Assembly (NCBI GenBank): GCA_016210045.1
Contig: JACQUX010000026.1
Location: 1 to 33,863 of the forward strand
Length of the DNA: 33,863 bases
Direction: 5' to 3'
Origin: Deltaproteobacteria bacterium
GTDB taxonomy: Bacteria; UBA10199; GCA-002796325; JACPFF01
The position numbers and the translations under genes were made by a program. Shown in pieces: positions 8,618-16,135 of this stretch (positions are counted from its first letter, which is position 1; each line of letters begins with the position of its first letter). A model generated the notes under the pieces. That model was not told the DNA's origin, searched no databases, and saw nothing but the letters and a program-made list of their open reading frames with translations.

Positions 8618-9362
8618 GATCACTCCGCAAGACTTCCCGCGCCAGCAGCGGATCATCGGTGATGATCGCTTCTACGTGTGCGGCTGCTGCGGCCTGCATT
8701 TCTTCGCGTGTGTTCGCCGTCCAGACCCACACGTGCCACCCGCGCGTCGCTGCGAGCGCCATCCAGGCGGCGGAGAGGGCTTTGGTGTGCAAATGGACGT
8801 TCGCTATGCCCGTGATTTTACCAGAACATTTGGCGTGGAGAAAGAGAAAGCTCCGGGGCAGCAGCAGCAGCGCGCGCGGAATCTCCGGCGCCAAGCGGCG
8901 TAGTCGCCACAACGTCAGCGGACTGAACGACGAACAAATCACGCGATCGGCCATCCCAAAATTGCGCACCGCCGCGACGACCCGCTCTTCCAATCCGAAG
9001 TGCCAATAGGGCTGTGCCTTCAACTCCAAATTAATCCGCAACGCCGACGGACGCAGACACTCCAACACCTCGTCCAGCGTCGGGACTCGTTCACCGGCAA
9101 ACGCCGGCCCGAAATGGCTCCCGATGTCGATCGTCCGCAACGCCCGCAACGGCGCGCTTTGCACGGTTGGATAGGTCGTGGTGAAAGGCGTGAGCGTCTC
9201 TTCGTGGATCACCACTGGGACTTTATCTTTCGTGAGCTGCAAGTCGAGCTCAACGCCATCCACGCACAAGTCGATCGCTTTTTGAAACGCAGGCAGCGTA
9301 TTTTCCGGCGCGTATTTCGCCGCCCCACGATGAGCGATGATTAATGGTTGCGTGCACGTCAT
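8607..9362 (-). CDS. Glycerophosphodiester phosphodiesterase family protein
   Basis: A 251-residue GDPD-family TIM barrel expected to hydrolyse glycerophosphodiesters to glycerol 3-phosphate and an alcohol. The signatures are IIAHRGA with His11 and Arg12, ENTLPAF (20-26), DGVELDLQLTKD with Glu38 and Asp40, VVIHEETL with His53, INLELK, WVWTANT and IITDDP near the end. No signal peptide is seen with the start at 9362, so a cytoplasmic enzyme is likely. An earlier in-frame start at 9428 would add 22 residues unlike the family. It begins divergently from the GshB-like gene, about 100 bp away, and its end overlaps the RDD gene. Confidence 0.9.
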   Translation of the reverse strand: MTCTQPLIIAHRGAAKYAPENTLPAFQKAIDLCVDGVELDLQLTKDKVPVVIHEETLTPFTTTYPTVQSAPLRALRTIDIGSHFGPAFAGERVPTLDEVLECLRPSALRINLELKAQPYWHFGLEERVVAAVRNFGMADRVICSSFSPLTLWRLRRLAPEIPRALLLLPRSFLFLHAKCSGKITGIANVHLHTKALSAAWMALAATRGWHVWVWTANTREEMQAAAAAHVEAIITDDPLLAREVLRSDHAL

Positions 9363-9464
9363 ATGGGATCGGCTTATAGCATGCTCCAACGAGTCGTGCA
9401 GCAAAGACCTGCGCCCGTAGATACCCACTTACGCACTTACGCACGATATGTTAAGCCCCGTCCC

Positions 9465-10421
9465 ATGCAGATCTTGATCATCGGGGATTCGTTGGCGAAA
9501 TTGCGGCCACAGAGCGACACCAGTTTGGCGCTCGCGCATGCAGCACTGCAGCGGGGACACGCCGTGTGGTGGGGTGAAGCGGAGCGCGTCGTGTTTTGGG
9601 AACGCGCCACGATGACGCACGCCGTTCCGTTGACCGCCTGTGTCTCGAAGTCGTTGCCCGTCGTCGGTGCGGAAACGCGCTGCGCGATCGATCAATTCGA
9701 CTTGGTCGTGATTCGTAAAGACCCACCGTTCGACGATTCCTATGTCCGACTCTGTTGGCTGCTGCTCCCGTATGAAGGGCGTGTCACGATCAGCAATCGT
9801 CCGTCTGCATTGCTCACGCATCACGAAAAAATGATCCCGTGGCTGGCGCGTGCTGCCGGCGCGTTGCGCGACGACGAAGTCCACCCGACGTGCGTGACCG
9901 CCGATGCGGCTGTGGCGCGCGACTACGTGCTGGCCCATCCCGCGCCCGCGTGGGTCGTCAAACCGTGGCTCGGTTTCGGCGGTGGTGCAGTACAACAGGC
10001 AGCAGACGCCGCCGCTGTGGCCGCACTCGTCGCGGCAGCGTCCGAACCACAACTCGTCCAACCACTGTTGCCAGCTGTAGCGACCGGCGGCGATCGGCGC
10101 GTCTTTTTACTCGGCGGCCGCGTGGTCGGTTCGCTGGTCCGGATCCCCAAACCCGGCAGCATCGTCTCCAACCTCGCCGCCGGCGGTCGCGCCGAACTCC
10201 GCCCGATGGACGCCGCAACCCAAGACCGCTGCGAGCGCCTGGCTCGCTATCTCCACGAAGCCCAGATCGACTTCGCCGGCGCGGATTGCATTGCAGGCAT
10301 CGTGTCGGAAGTGAATATCACATCGCCGACGGGACTCGTGGCGCTCACCAGGATTGATGGCGAGGACTTGGTGCCGCAGTGGCTCGATTTGTTGGAGGGG
10401 CGGGTGTGGGCACGACCATGA
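9465..10421 (+). CDS. gshB: GshB-like ATP-grasp ligase (probable glutathione synthase)
   Basis: A 318-residue protein, close to the 316 of E. coli GshB. The N-terminus MQILIIGDSLAKL followed by DTSLALAHAALQRGH matches the GshB pre-ATP-grasp domain. RKDPPFDDSY corresponds to the GshB substrate-domain motif, WVVKPWLGFGGGAV to the ATP-grasp nucleotide-binding strand and loop, and EVNITSPTGL to the conserved C-terminal metal and substrate-binding motif. The expected reaction is ATP-dependent joining of gamma-glutamylcysteine and glycine. No gshA is present in the window, so a related RimK-type ligase is an alternative. The first Met fitting the family is at 9465. The gene converges with the ferredoxin gene, with 15 nt between the stops. 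Confidence 0.82.
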   Translation: MQILIIGDSLAKLRPQSDTSLALAHAALQRGHAVWWGEAERVVFWERATMTHAVPLTACVSKSLPVVGAETRCAIDQFDLVVIRKDPPFDDSYVRLCWLLLPYEGRVTISNRPSALLTHHEKMIPWLARAAGALRDDEVHPTCVTADAAVARDYVLAHPAPAWVVKPWLGFGGGAVQQAADAAAVAALVAAASEPQLVQPLLPAVATGGDRRVFLLGGRVVGSLVRIPKPGSIVSNLAAGGRAELRPMDAATQDRCERLARYLHEAQIDFAGADCIAGIVSEVNITSPTGLVALTRIDGEDLVPQWLDLLEGRVWARP

Positions 10422-10436
10422 ATTTCCGGGCCCACA

Positions 10437-10742
10437 TCAGACGGGATGAGGCTTCGTCATCGGCGCCAGCTGTTCCGCAATGAGTGTCTGGAGGTCGTCC
10501 GGCGTCACGGCGGAATACCAGACGTGATCTGGGGTTACGAAGATATTCGGACCGGCGGCGCAGCGGTCGAGGCAGCCGGATTTGACGATCCGGACGCGGT
10601 TTTGCAAACCGTGGGTTTTGACGTAGTTACGCAACGCCTCGCGGAGCGCCGTTCCCACTGCGCCGCAACACGTTCGACCGCCGTCACGCGTGTTTTCACA
10701 GACAAAGAGGCATTTTTCGAACGGGACCGGTTGACGTGGCAT
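10437..10742 (-). CDS. Thioredoxin-like [2Fe-2S] ferredoxin
   Basis: A 101-residue protein of the (2Fe-2S) ferredoxin-domain family with a thioredoxin-like fold (Shethna/NuoE-C-terminal type). Cysteines at 11 and 15 (CLFVC), 25 and 26, then 57 and 61 (GCLDRCAAGPNIFV) match the pattern used to bind one [2Fe-2S] cluster. Which four are ligands cannot be settled from the sequence; Cys11, one of 25/26, 57 and 61 are the best candidates. It probably acts as a small soluble electron carrier. It lies 15 nt downstream of the HAD phosphatase gene on the same strand, so the two may be cotranscribed, though no functional link is evident. Confidence 0.88.
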   Translation of the reverse strand: MPRQPVPFEKCLFVCENTRDGGRTCCGAVGTALREALRNYVKTHGLQNRVRIVKSGCLDRCAAGPNIFVTPDHVWYSAVTPDDLQTLIAEQLAPMTKPHPV

Positions 10743-10757
10743 ACGTGCTATCGCCGC

Positions 10758-11618
10758 TTAGCGCAGAAAACCGCGCACGGCTTGAACCCCTGGTGACACG
10801 GCCGGGGCGTTCGGGAAATGATCGGTGTCGAGGAACACCGCGACGCCAGTGCCGGTCTTGTGGAGGTTCTCGAAGTATTGATTGATCTGGCCCGGCTCAT
10901 TTTCGAACGAGGCCACGACCGTCCCGATCGCGCGGGCTTTTTCGATGATCGATTGTTTGAAGGCTTGATTGGCCTTCGCCATCGCCTCTTTGTAGGCCGG
11001 GCTATTCTTATCGCCGCTAAGGGCCACGTTGTTCGCCGGCTTCATCAGCAGGATCGCGCGCGTGTCGCCGAGCGGGAAGCCGTCGGCGCGCATCTTGGCC
11101 TCGGTTCCGGTACGCAACGTCTGTTCGTCGCGACTCGAGACATATAACAGCGACGCGCCCTTGCCGTAGAGTCCCTTGACGAACTCGACGGCTCCGGGCA
11201 GCGGGCGGTCGTATTTCAAGTAGTCCGCGCCGAAGAAGCGCTGCGCCCAGAAGGCGCTGAATTCCGTGCCGACTGCGGCCGCATCGATGCCGGGCGTGTT
11301 CTTGAGTTGTGCCAGCACGAACTCTGTGACTTGGAAGCCATCGGTGATTGTGTCGCCAGTAATGATCTGAAGCGCCGTGTAACTCTTGGTCTGTCCATAT
11401 TCCTGGATAATCGCCGCGCTCCGGCCGCGATTGTCGTACAGCGTCGAATCGAGATCGAGCAACACGACCGCGTTTTTCGTTGTGCCCACCAGTTGCTCGA
11501 CTTTGTTCAACGTGTCCGTTTGGGACGGGGCGGTGGCATTCGATTGCCAAGCCGCGAATGCGGGCCGAATAGTGAGTGCCAGCCCGAGGGCGATGAGTCC
11601 GATGGTGAAGCGTCGCAT
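10758..11618 (-). CDS. Exported HAD-superfamily phosphatase-like protein
   Basis: A 286-residue protein with a clear signal peptide (about 1-22, ending PAFA) and a HAD motif I at VVLLDLDSTLYDN, with Asp55 as nucleophile and Asp57 as acid/base. LLYVSSRDEQTLRTGTEAKM fits motif II and its surroundings. The later FENEPGQINQYF and AVFLDTDHFPN may supply the acidic motif, but assignment is uncertain. A periplasmic phosphatase is likely; the substrate is unknown. The start is well supported by TAAGGAGG (complement of 11622-11629), 3-4 nt before the ATG. The large helical cap region between the motifs does not match any subfamily I can name. Confidence 0.78.
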   Translation of the reverse strand: MRRFTIGLIALGLALTIRPAFAAWQSNATAPSQTDTLNKVEQLVGTTKNAVVLLDLDSTLYDNRGRSAAIIQEYGQTKSYTALQIITGDTITDGFQVTEFVLAQLKNTPGIDAAAVGTEFSAFWAQRFFGADYLKYDRPLPGAVEFVKGLYGKGASLLYVSSRDEQTLRTGTEAKMRADGFPLGDTRAILLMKPANNVALSGDKNSPAYKEAMAKANQAFKQSIIEKARAIGTVVASFENEPGQINQYFENLHKTGTGVAVFLDTDHFPNAPAVSPGVQAVRGFLR

Positions 11619-11753
11619 GATGCCTCCTTAATTAAGGTGAATGTTGGATGGATGGTCGGCGCGAGGACTAGGTGGGCCGCGAAGAAATGTCAATCGTTCC
11701 TATCGGCATGCATTCGCTTGACCGCAGTCCGCAGTCGCGATACGCGTCCCGGC

Positions 11754-12494
11754 ATGGCGGTCGATTGGCAACGTGAGTTATCCCTTCTCAAGAGCTACCA
11801 AGAGCACTTTTTAGTCGTCCTGCGCTGCGGAGAGAAGCTGACGAAACTGGAATCCGAACGAACCGTGCTGCTGCACGACGTGGAAGAGGTGCGGCAGGCT
11901 CTGGTGTCGACCACGGCCAAGCGAGAGCAGGCGGAGCTCGATCGGAAGGGCGAAGAGCTCGAAATCGAAAGCGAAAAAGTCTCTATCCAAACGCGAGAGG
12001 CCAAGCTCTTTGCGATCAAGACGAACAAAGAATACCAAGCGGGCATTAAAGAAGTGGCGGAGGCCAAGAAGGTGCTGAAGGCCCGCGAAGACCGCGTATT
12101 GCAGTTGATGGAACTGGTCGAAGGGCTGGGAAAAGAATGTACGCAACTTTCTGAAGCGCTCGCCGATAAAGAACGTGTCTGCGCGAATGACCTGCAGGCG
12201 ATGACTGAAGAGGCAGCGGCATTAGCGCGGGAACGAGACGAAGCAGCGGCGGCAGCCACGGTGGTGGAAGGGCAGTTACGTAAAGAAACGTTGGAGTCCT
12301 ATCGCTATGTGCAACGCCGCTACCCGGATGCCATGGCGGCGGTGCGGGGCACGACTTGCAGCGGGTGTCATATGCGGGTCCCGCCGCAGCGGCTGTTGGA
12401 AATGCGGAAGTTTGTCGACCTGATCTCGTGTGCGACTTGCTACCGGATCCTCTACTACGAGGCGCCGGCGGAAGAGGCCGAAACGGGTCAGTAA
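11754..12494 (+). CDS. Coiled-coil protein with C4-type zinc ribbon (CT398/DUF164-like)
   Basis: A 246-residue protein. A long, charged antiparallel coiled coil (about 10-185, rich in Glu, Lys, Leu) is followed by a C-terminal C4 zinc ribbon with CSGC at 202-205 and CATC at 226-229. This is the family typified by Chlamydia CT398, often annotated C4-type zinc ribbon domain-containing protein and thought to act in nucleic-acid or sigma-54-associated processes; its exact role is unsettled. The start at 11754 gives the family N-terminus (MAVDWQRELSLLKSYQEH) but has no strong Shine-Dalgarno. It heads a cluster with a small unknown gene, RNase HI and rnpB. Zinc-ribbon genes of this family next to RNase H or rnpB recur in other bacteria, which supports an RNA-related role. 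Confidence 0.88.
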   Translation: MAVDWQRELSLLKSYQEHFLVVLRCGEKLTKLESERTVLLHDVEEVRQALVSTTAKREQAELDRKGEELEIESEKVSIQTREAKLFAIKTNKEYQAGIKEVAEAKKVLKAREDRVLQLMELVEGLGKECTQLSEALADKERVCANDLQAMTEEAAALARERDEAAAAATVVEGQLRKETLESYRYVQRRYPDAMAAVRGTTCSGCHMRVPPQRLLEMRKFVDLISCATCYRILYYEAPAEEAETGQ

Positions 12495-12530
12495 CCGAAA
12501 TTGATTTGGGCGAGTTAAGGGGCGTGTGGT

Positions 12531-12872
12531 ATGAGTACAGTTATGGAAACAACGACGGCTGCGAACCGGATGGAATTGAAGTCGATGCCGCTCGATACCG
12601 TGGCGGAGATCCTCCAATTCATGGCGGAGCACGAAGACTTTCGGAGTCTGGCCGTGGCCATGGGCGAGGAATTCCAACTCGAAGAAATTCGCGGCATGCT
12701 GCGTGAATTGGCGGTCGAGCTGCGAAAGATCTGGGCGTTGCAGCGGCAACACGTGGATCGGACGGAAGTCGAGGCCCACCTGAGTTCGCGTGCCAAGAAG
12801 ATCCTCACCTGCCTGTCGCCGCGCGAAGAGCGCACGCTACTGAGTGCCTTTGGCCTGATCGAACGTTCATGA
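12531..12872 (+). CDS. Small conserved-looking helical protein of unknown function
   Basis: A 113-residue protein I do not recognise. It is soluble, without signal peptide or membrane segment, and predicted mostly helical: residues 20-60 (DTVAEILQFMAEHEDFRSLAVAMGEEF) and 65-90 read as amphipathic helices, and the end, LSPREERTLLSAFGLI, could be a further helix pair. It starts 36 nt after the zinc-ribbon gene with AAGGGGCG upstream, and its stop overlaps the RNase HI start (ATGA), indicating translational coupling. Codon use resembles its neighbours. Its position suggests a partner for RNase HI or the zinc-ribbon protein, but that is inference from context only. Confidence 0.8.
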   Translation: MSTVMETTTAANRMELKSMPLDTVAEILQFMAEHEDFRSLAVAMGEEFQLEEIRGMLRELAVELRKIWALQRQHVDRTEVEAHLSSRAKKILTCLSPREERTLLSAFGLIERS

Positions 12873-13273
12873 AGACCTACACGCTCTTTACCGACGGCGC
12901 CGCGCGAGGCAATCCGGGGCCGGCCGGGATCGGTGTGGTAATTCGCGACGGCACCGGGACGATCGTCGCCGAGATCGCCGAGTATCTGGGCGAGACAACG
13001 AATAACCAAGCGGAGTACCGCGCGTTACTGCGGGGGTTGGAACAGGCCGTGGCGTTAGGCGCCGAAGGCGTACAGGTCCGGGCCGATTCGGAATTAATGG
13101 TCCGCCAAATGCTGGGACAATATAAAGTGAAGCATCCGGAGTTGCGCCCCCTGTACGAACAGGCGCGACAACTGGTGGCGAAAGTGGCGCAGTTTGCGAT
13201 CCAACACATCCCGCGTGAACAAAACCACGAGGCCGACGCCCTCGCCAATCGCGCGATCGACGATCGGTCGTAG
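12869..13273 (+). CDS. RNase HI family protein
   Basis: A 134-residue type 1 RNase H domain that would cut the RNA strand of RNA-DNA hybrids. The acidic catalytic set is complete: Asp9 in LFTDGAARGNPGPAG, Glu49 in TNNQAEYRAL, Asp73 in VRADSELMVRQM, and Asp123 in REQNHEADALAN. The short form, without the basic protrusion of E. coli RNase HI, matches the archaeal and actinobacterial-like single-domain group. It is last in the zinc-ribbon operon, and rnpB lies about 90 nt downstream. Because the basic handle is absent, hybrid binding may rely on a partner. Confidence 0.94.
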   Translation: MKTYTLFTDGAARGNPGPAGIGVVIRDGTGTIVAEIAEYLGETTNNQAEYRALLRGLEQAVALGAEGVQVRADSELMVRQMLGQYKVKHPELRPLYEQARQLVAKVAQFAIQHIPREQNHEADALANRAIDDRS

Positions 13274-13277
13274 TGCA

Positions 13278-13346
13278 TTTGAATGGGGACAGGTACCTTC
13301 AGATGCCCATTTTATGCGTATTTGACGGTACCTGTCCCCATTCAAA
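13278..13346. repeat. 20-bp perfect inverted repeat containing GGGGACAGGTACC
   Basis: TTTGAATGGGGACAGGTACC (13278-13297) and its exact inverted copy (13327-13346) flank a 29-nt AT-richer centre. The perfect match and the GGGGACAGGTACC motif resemble the dispersed repeats associated with REP-associated tyrosine transposases in many bacterial genomes; that association is from memory. There is no T-run, so it is a poor intrinsic terminator, but it could block readthrough from the RNase HI gene into rnpB. Confidence 0.75.
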
Positions 13347-13364
13347 CGTTCTCTGAAATCAGCT

Positions 13365-13795
13365 TGCAGGGTCGGTCATATGATCGCTGTGGGTGGCAGG
13401 TTGCTCTGCAACCCGCCACCCCACAGAGGAAAGTCCGAACTCCATAGGGCAGAGTGCTGGATAACGTCCAGGCGGGGTGACCCGACGGAAAGTGCCACAG
13501 AAAAGATACCGCCCGTCGGCGCGTGAGCGTCGGCGGGTAAGGGTGAAAAGGTGCGGTAAGAGCGCACCGGCAGTCTGGTGACAGGCTGGCCTGGTAAACC
13601 CCACTCGGAGCAAGGTCAAATAGGTTTGGGGCGGCTTTTGGCGCGCGGCCCGTGCGTAGGTGGCTGTCCACGTGGCAACCATCTCCCCAGACGGGTAGAC
13701 TGCTTGAGGCGTCGGGCAATCGACGTCCCAGAGTAATGATCATACGTCGTGCGCAAGCGCGACCGACAGAATTCGGCTTATCGACCGACCTTGCA
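13365..13795 (+). ncRNA. rnpB: RNase P RNA, class A
   Basis: Catalytic RNA of RNase P, which removes the 5' leader of pre-tRNAs. The universally conserved blocks are present in order: GAGGAAAGTCCGAACTCC (from 13426), CACAGAAAAGATACCGCC, GGTAAACCCCACTCGGAGCAA (from 13593) with the GGU of L15 that pairs with the tRNA CCA end, TAGACTGCTTGAGG, AGAGTAATGATCAT, and ACAGAATTCGGCTTA (from 13766). P1 is a 12-bp stem of GCAGGGTCGGTC (13366-13377) with GACCGACCTTGC (13783-13794), which sets the ends within a few bases. Length (about 430 nt) and layout are those of class A. No clear promoter was found between the inverted repeat and the RNA start. Confidence 0.97.
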
Positions 13796-13821
13796 TATTT
13801 ATTATTGACGTATAACGCGGA

Positions 13822-13877
13822 GTCGCTTAGGTGGCTCTCTATATAATGATACGGTGGCGCATAACGCGCTAAGCGAC
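13822..13877 (+). promoter_or_regulatory. Inverted repeat around a TATAAT box upstream of the exported protein gene
   Basis: GTCGCTTAG (13822-13830) and CTAAGCGAC (13869-13877) are exact inverted copies. Between them is TATAAT (13842-13847), a good -10 box, without a matching -35 at normal spacing. A TTGACG at 13805-13810 is too far upstream. The arrangement could be an operator or a 5'-UTR hairpin for the gene at 13904; function is inferred. Confidence 0.35.
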
Positions 13878-13903
13878 CTCGGGGGAGGAAAGGTGATTCG
13901 ATT

Positions 13904-14731
13904 ATGGCTCGTGTCTCATCCCTCCGCGTTATGGCGATGGCCATCACGGCGCTCTGCCTGCTCCCCAATTTCGTCACCGCCGCGTCCCCGACCACACGCG
14001 CAGCGCAACTGCTGAGCGAGCAGCTCCGGAAGGCGCAATACGTCCCGAATGAATCGGATACCAGTTATCGCTTCGTGCTCGACGTCGCCGCATTGGGAGA
14101 AAAACAGCAGCAAGAATATCCGCTGCAACTCGTCGGACATCAGGGCAAGGCGTATTTCGTCGCCTCGGCGCAGCCGACCGCAAAGGTGTTTGTTGCGGAG
14201 AAGACGTATTGCAGCTACGACTTGAATCAATGGCTCTGTCATGCGATTGCCCCGACCGCGTTTGATCAAAGTCTCCGCTCACCACGCATGAACCTCTATC
14301 CGCCGACGGCGATGTATCTGCTGCTCGACTTGATTGAACGCCACGCGTCCGCGACCGTCGTCAGTGTCGCCGGCGAGCGGACCGTAGCCGGCCAGGCCTG
14401 CACCGCGTTTCGTGTCGCGTTCGACACGACGCAGCTCTCGCGCGAGGTCGTGGCAAAGCATCTCTATCTCAATTTCGATTCCCCCAAGGCGCTCGACTAT
14501 CTGACCGGCGCGAGTGCCGAGGTCTGCTTCGACAAGGTCACCGGCCAAGCGCTCAGCTATTGGAACGAGGCCTCGATCGATCAGGCCGCGATGGTCACCG
14601 ATGGCGCCATCCCCGACGCCACGCAGCTTGCCGACCAACCGCTGGGCACCATGCGTGGCGGCTTCGAGGCGACACGCGTCTCCGCATCCGCGCCGAGCGT
14701 CGAGGCCTTCTACCAAGTGCCGAAAGAGTAA
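13904..14731 (+). CDS. Exported protein of unknown function
   Basis: A 275-residue protein I do not recognise. Residues 1-26 form a typical Sec signal peptide (RVMAMAITALCLLPNFVTAAS), so the mature protein is probably periplasmic. The mature part has alternating polar and hydrophobic strands (SYRFVLDVAA, GKAYFVASAQ, RTVAGQACTAFRVAF, HLYLNFD) suggesting a beta-rich fold such as a lipoprotein-carrier-like sheet, but no diagnostic motif is visible. Four cysteines (in TYCSYDL, WLCHA, QACTA, EVCFD) could form disulfides. GGAGGAAAGG at 13883-13892 serves as ribosome-binding site. It stands alone between rnpB and the thiolase operon. Confidence 0.8.
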   Translation: MARVSSLRVMAMAITALCLLPNFVTAASPTTRAAQLLSEQLRKAQYVPNESDTSYRFVLDVAALGEKQQQEYPLQLVGHQGKAYFVASAQPTAKVFVAEKTYCSYDLNQWLCHAIAPTAFDQSLRSPRMNLYPPTAMYLLLDLIERHASATVVSVAGERTVAGQACTAFRVAFDTTQLSREVVAKHLYLNFDSPKALDYLTGASAEVCFDKVTGQALSYWNEASIDQAAMVTDGAIPDATQLADQPLGTMRGGFEATRVSASAPSVEAFYQVPKE

Positions 14732-14897
14732 TCGAGTCTCCGCATCGCGTTGTTCTCCTGTCAGCACGGGCTTGATGATTCCGATCATGATGCCGTCGTT
14801 CGAGAAAACAGCCAAGAACCGCTTGCGTTGAGAGGATGCTGCGGGCTATGGGAGCGGCGCAATGAATGACCCTCGCCCCTAGGGCGGGGATCCACCT

Positions 14898-14919
14898 CCC
14901 TCTCCCTTTGGGGAGAGGG
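14898..14919. repeat. GC-rich hairpin, CCCTCTCCC-TTTG-GGGAGAGGG
   Basis: A 9-bp perfect stem with a 4-nt loop in the 240-bp gap 14732-14971, followed by GGGTGAGGG. Very similar CCCTCTCCC...GGGAGAGGG hairpins are common dispersed repeats in proteobacterial genomes (from memory). Just upstream, CGCCCCTAGGGCG (14875-14887) forms a second small palindrome. The rest of the gap holds nothing recognisable apart from the thiolase ribosome-binding site AGGAGG (14962-14967). Confidence 0.6.
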
Positions 14920-14971
14920 TTGGGTGAGGGGGAGGGATCAATAAGTTCACACTCACACCACAGGAGGCAAT

Positions 14972-16135
14972 ATGGGGACCGAGGTCGTCGTGGTCGCAGC
15001 GGTGCGCAGTCCGATGGGGCGCGCGAAGAAAGGGCATTTCGCCAACACCCGCATCGATGACTTGGCCGCTGAAGTCATTCGCGCGGCCCTTGCAAAAGTT
15101 CCGCAATTGCCGCTTGCCGATATCGAAGATTTGTTGATCGGCTGTGCGATGCCCGAAGGAGAACAGGGACTGAATGTCGCGCGCAATATCAGTTTCCTGG
15201 CCGGGCTCCCGTTGTCCATGGGCGCCGCCACGATCAATCGCTTCTGCGCGTCGTCGCTCACCGCCATCAATATCGCTGCGCAGGCGTTGCTGGCCGGCAA
15301 TGGCGAAGTCTTTATCGCCGGTGGTGTCGAGTCGATGAGCCATGTCCCGATGGGTGGGTTCAATCCGTCACTCAATGAAAAACTGCTCACGGTCGTCGGA
15401 TGTCCGCAGGCGTACATTGGCATGGGGACGACGGCCGAGACGTTGGCGAAGAAATATGGCATTACGCGTGCGATGCAGGACCAATGCGCGCTCAGCTCCC
15501 ATCAAAAGGCGATTGCCGCGCAACAGGCAGGTGTGTTGAACGACGAAATCGTCGCGTGCGCGGCGTGGCAGTTGAACGGCGCCACGAAAACGGCGGAAGT
15601 CGACGAAGGGCCGCGTGCCGACACGACGCTCGAAAAATTGGCGTCGCTGAAACCGGCGTTCCATGCGGATGGGACGGTGACGGCGGGAAATTCCAGTCCG
15701 CTGACGGACGGCGCTGCGGCGACGATCCTGATGACGGCCGCGAAGGCCAAGCAGCTCGGCATTAAGCCGTTGGCGCGCATCCGCGCGATGGCTGTGGCCG
15801 GTGTCGATCCCGCGACGATGGGCGAAGGGCCGATTGCCGCAGTCCCGAAGGTCTTGAAGCGCGCGGGGTTGAAACTGAGTGACGTCGATCTGTTCGAAAT
15901 GAACGAGGCCTTCGCCGCGCAGACGTTGGCCTGTGTGAAGGCGCTGGAAATCGATCCGGCGAGGCTCAACGTGCACGGTGGCGCGATTGCGCTCGGCCAT
16001 CCACTCGGATGCACCGGCGCGCGGATCATGGCGACGCTGCTCAATGCGTTACAAAAGAACAACAAGACGATTGGGCTGGAAACAATGTGTGTCGGTGGTG
16101 GCCAAGGTGTGGCGACGATCGTGGAGCGGCTATGA
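14972..16135 (+). CDS. fadA: Acetyl-CoA acyltransferase (3-ketoacyl-CoA thiolase)
   Basis: A 387-residue type II thiolase catalysing the last step of beta-oxidation, CoA-dependent cleavage of 3-ketoacyl-CoA. The nucleophile is Cys92 in NRFCASSLTA. The C-terminal half has NEAFAAQTL, GGAIALGHPLGCTGARI with the catalytic His, and ETMCVGGGQG with the second catalytic Cys. The start is supported by AGGAGG 4-5 nt upstream. Its stop overlaps the start of the FadN-like gene (ATGA), so both subunits of the pathway are translationally coupled. The order thiolase then dehydrogenase/hydratase differs from E. coli fadBA and recalls the FadN/FadA set of Bacillus. A biosynthetic acetyl-CoA acetyltransferase is the alternative, but the partner gene favours degradation. 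Confidence 0.93.
   Translation: MGTEVVVVAAVRSPMGRAKKGHFANTRIDDLAAEVIRAALAKVPQLPLADIEDLLIGCAMPEGEQGLNVARNISFLAGLPLSMGAATINRFCASSLTAINIAAQALLAGNGEVFIAGGVESMSHVPMGGFNPSLNEKLLTVVGCPQAYIGMGTTAETLAKKYGITRAMQDQCALSSHQKAIAAQQAGVLNDEIVACAAWQLNGATKTAEVDEGPRADTTLEKLASLKPAFHADGTVTAGNSSPLTDGAAATILMTAAKAKQLGIKPLARIRAMAVAGVDPATMGEGPIAAVPKVLKRAGLKLSDVDLFEMNEAFAAQTLACVKALEIDPARLNVHGGAIALGHPLGCTGARIMATLLNALQKNNKTIGLETMCVGGGQGVATIVERL

Noticed and set aside
10404-10437. Inverted repeat GTGTGGGC/GCCCACAT between the gshB and ferredoxin stops as a terminator
   Set aside because: Only 7-8 pairs, an 18-nt loop and no T-run; it may help but cannot be supported.
13342-13995. A 217-codon minus-strand frame across rnpB
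   Set aside because: The region is a clear RNase P RNA with all conserved blocks; the frame has no protein features.
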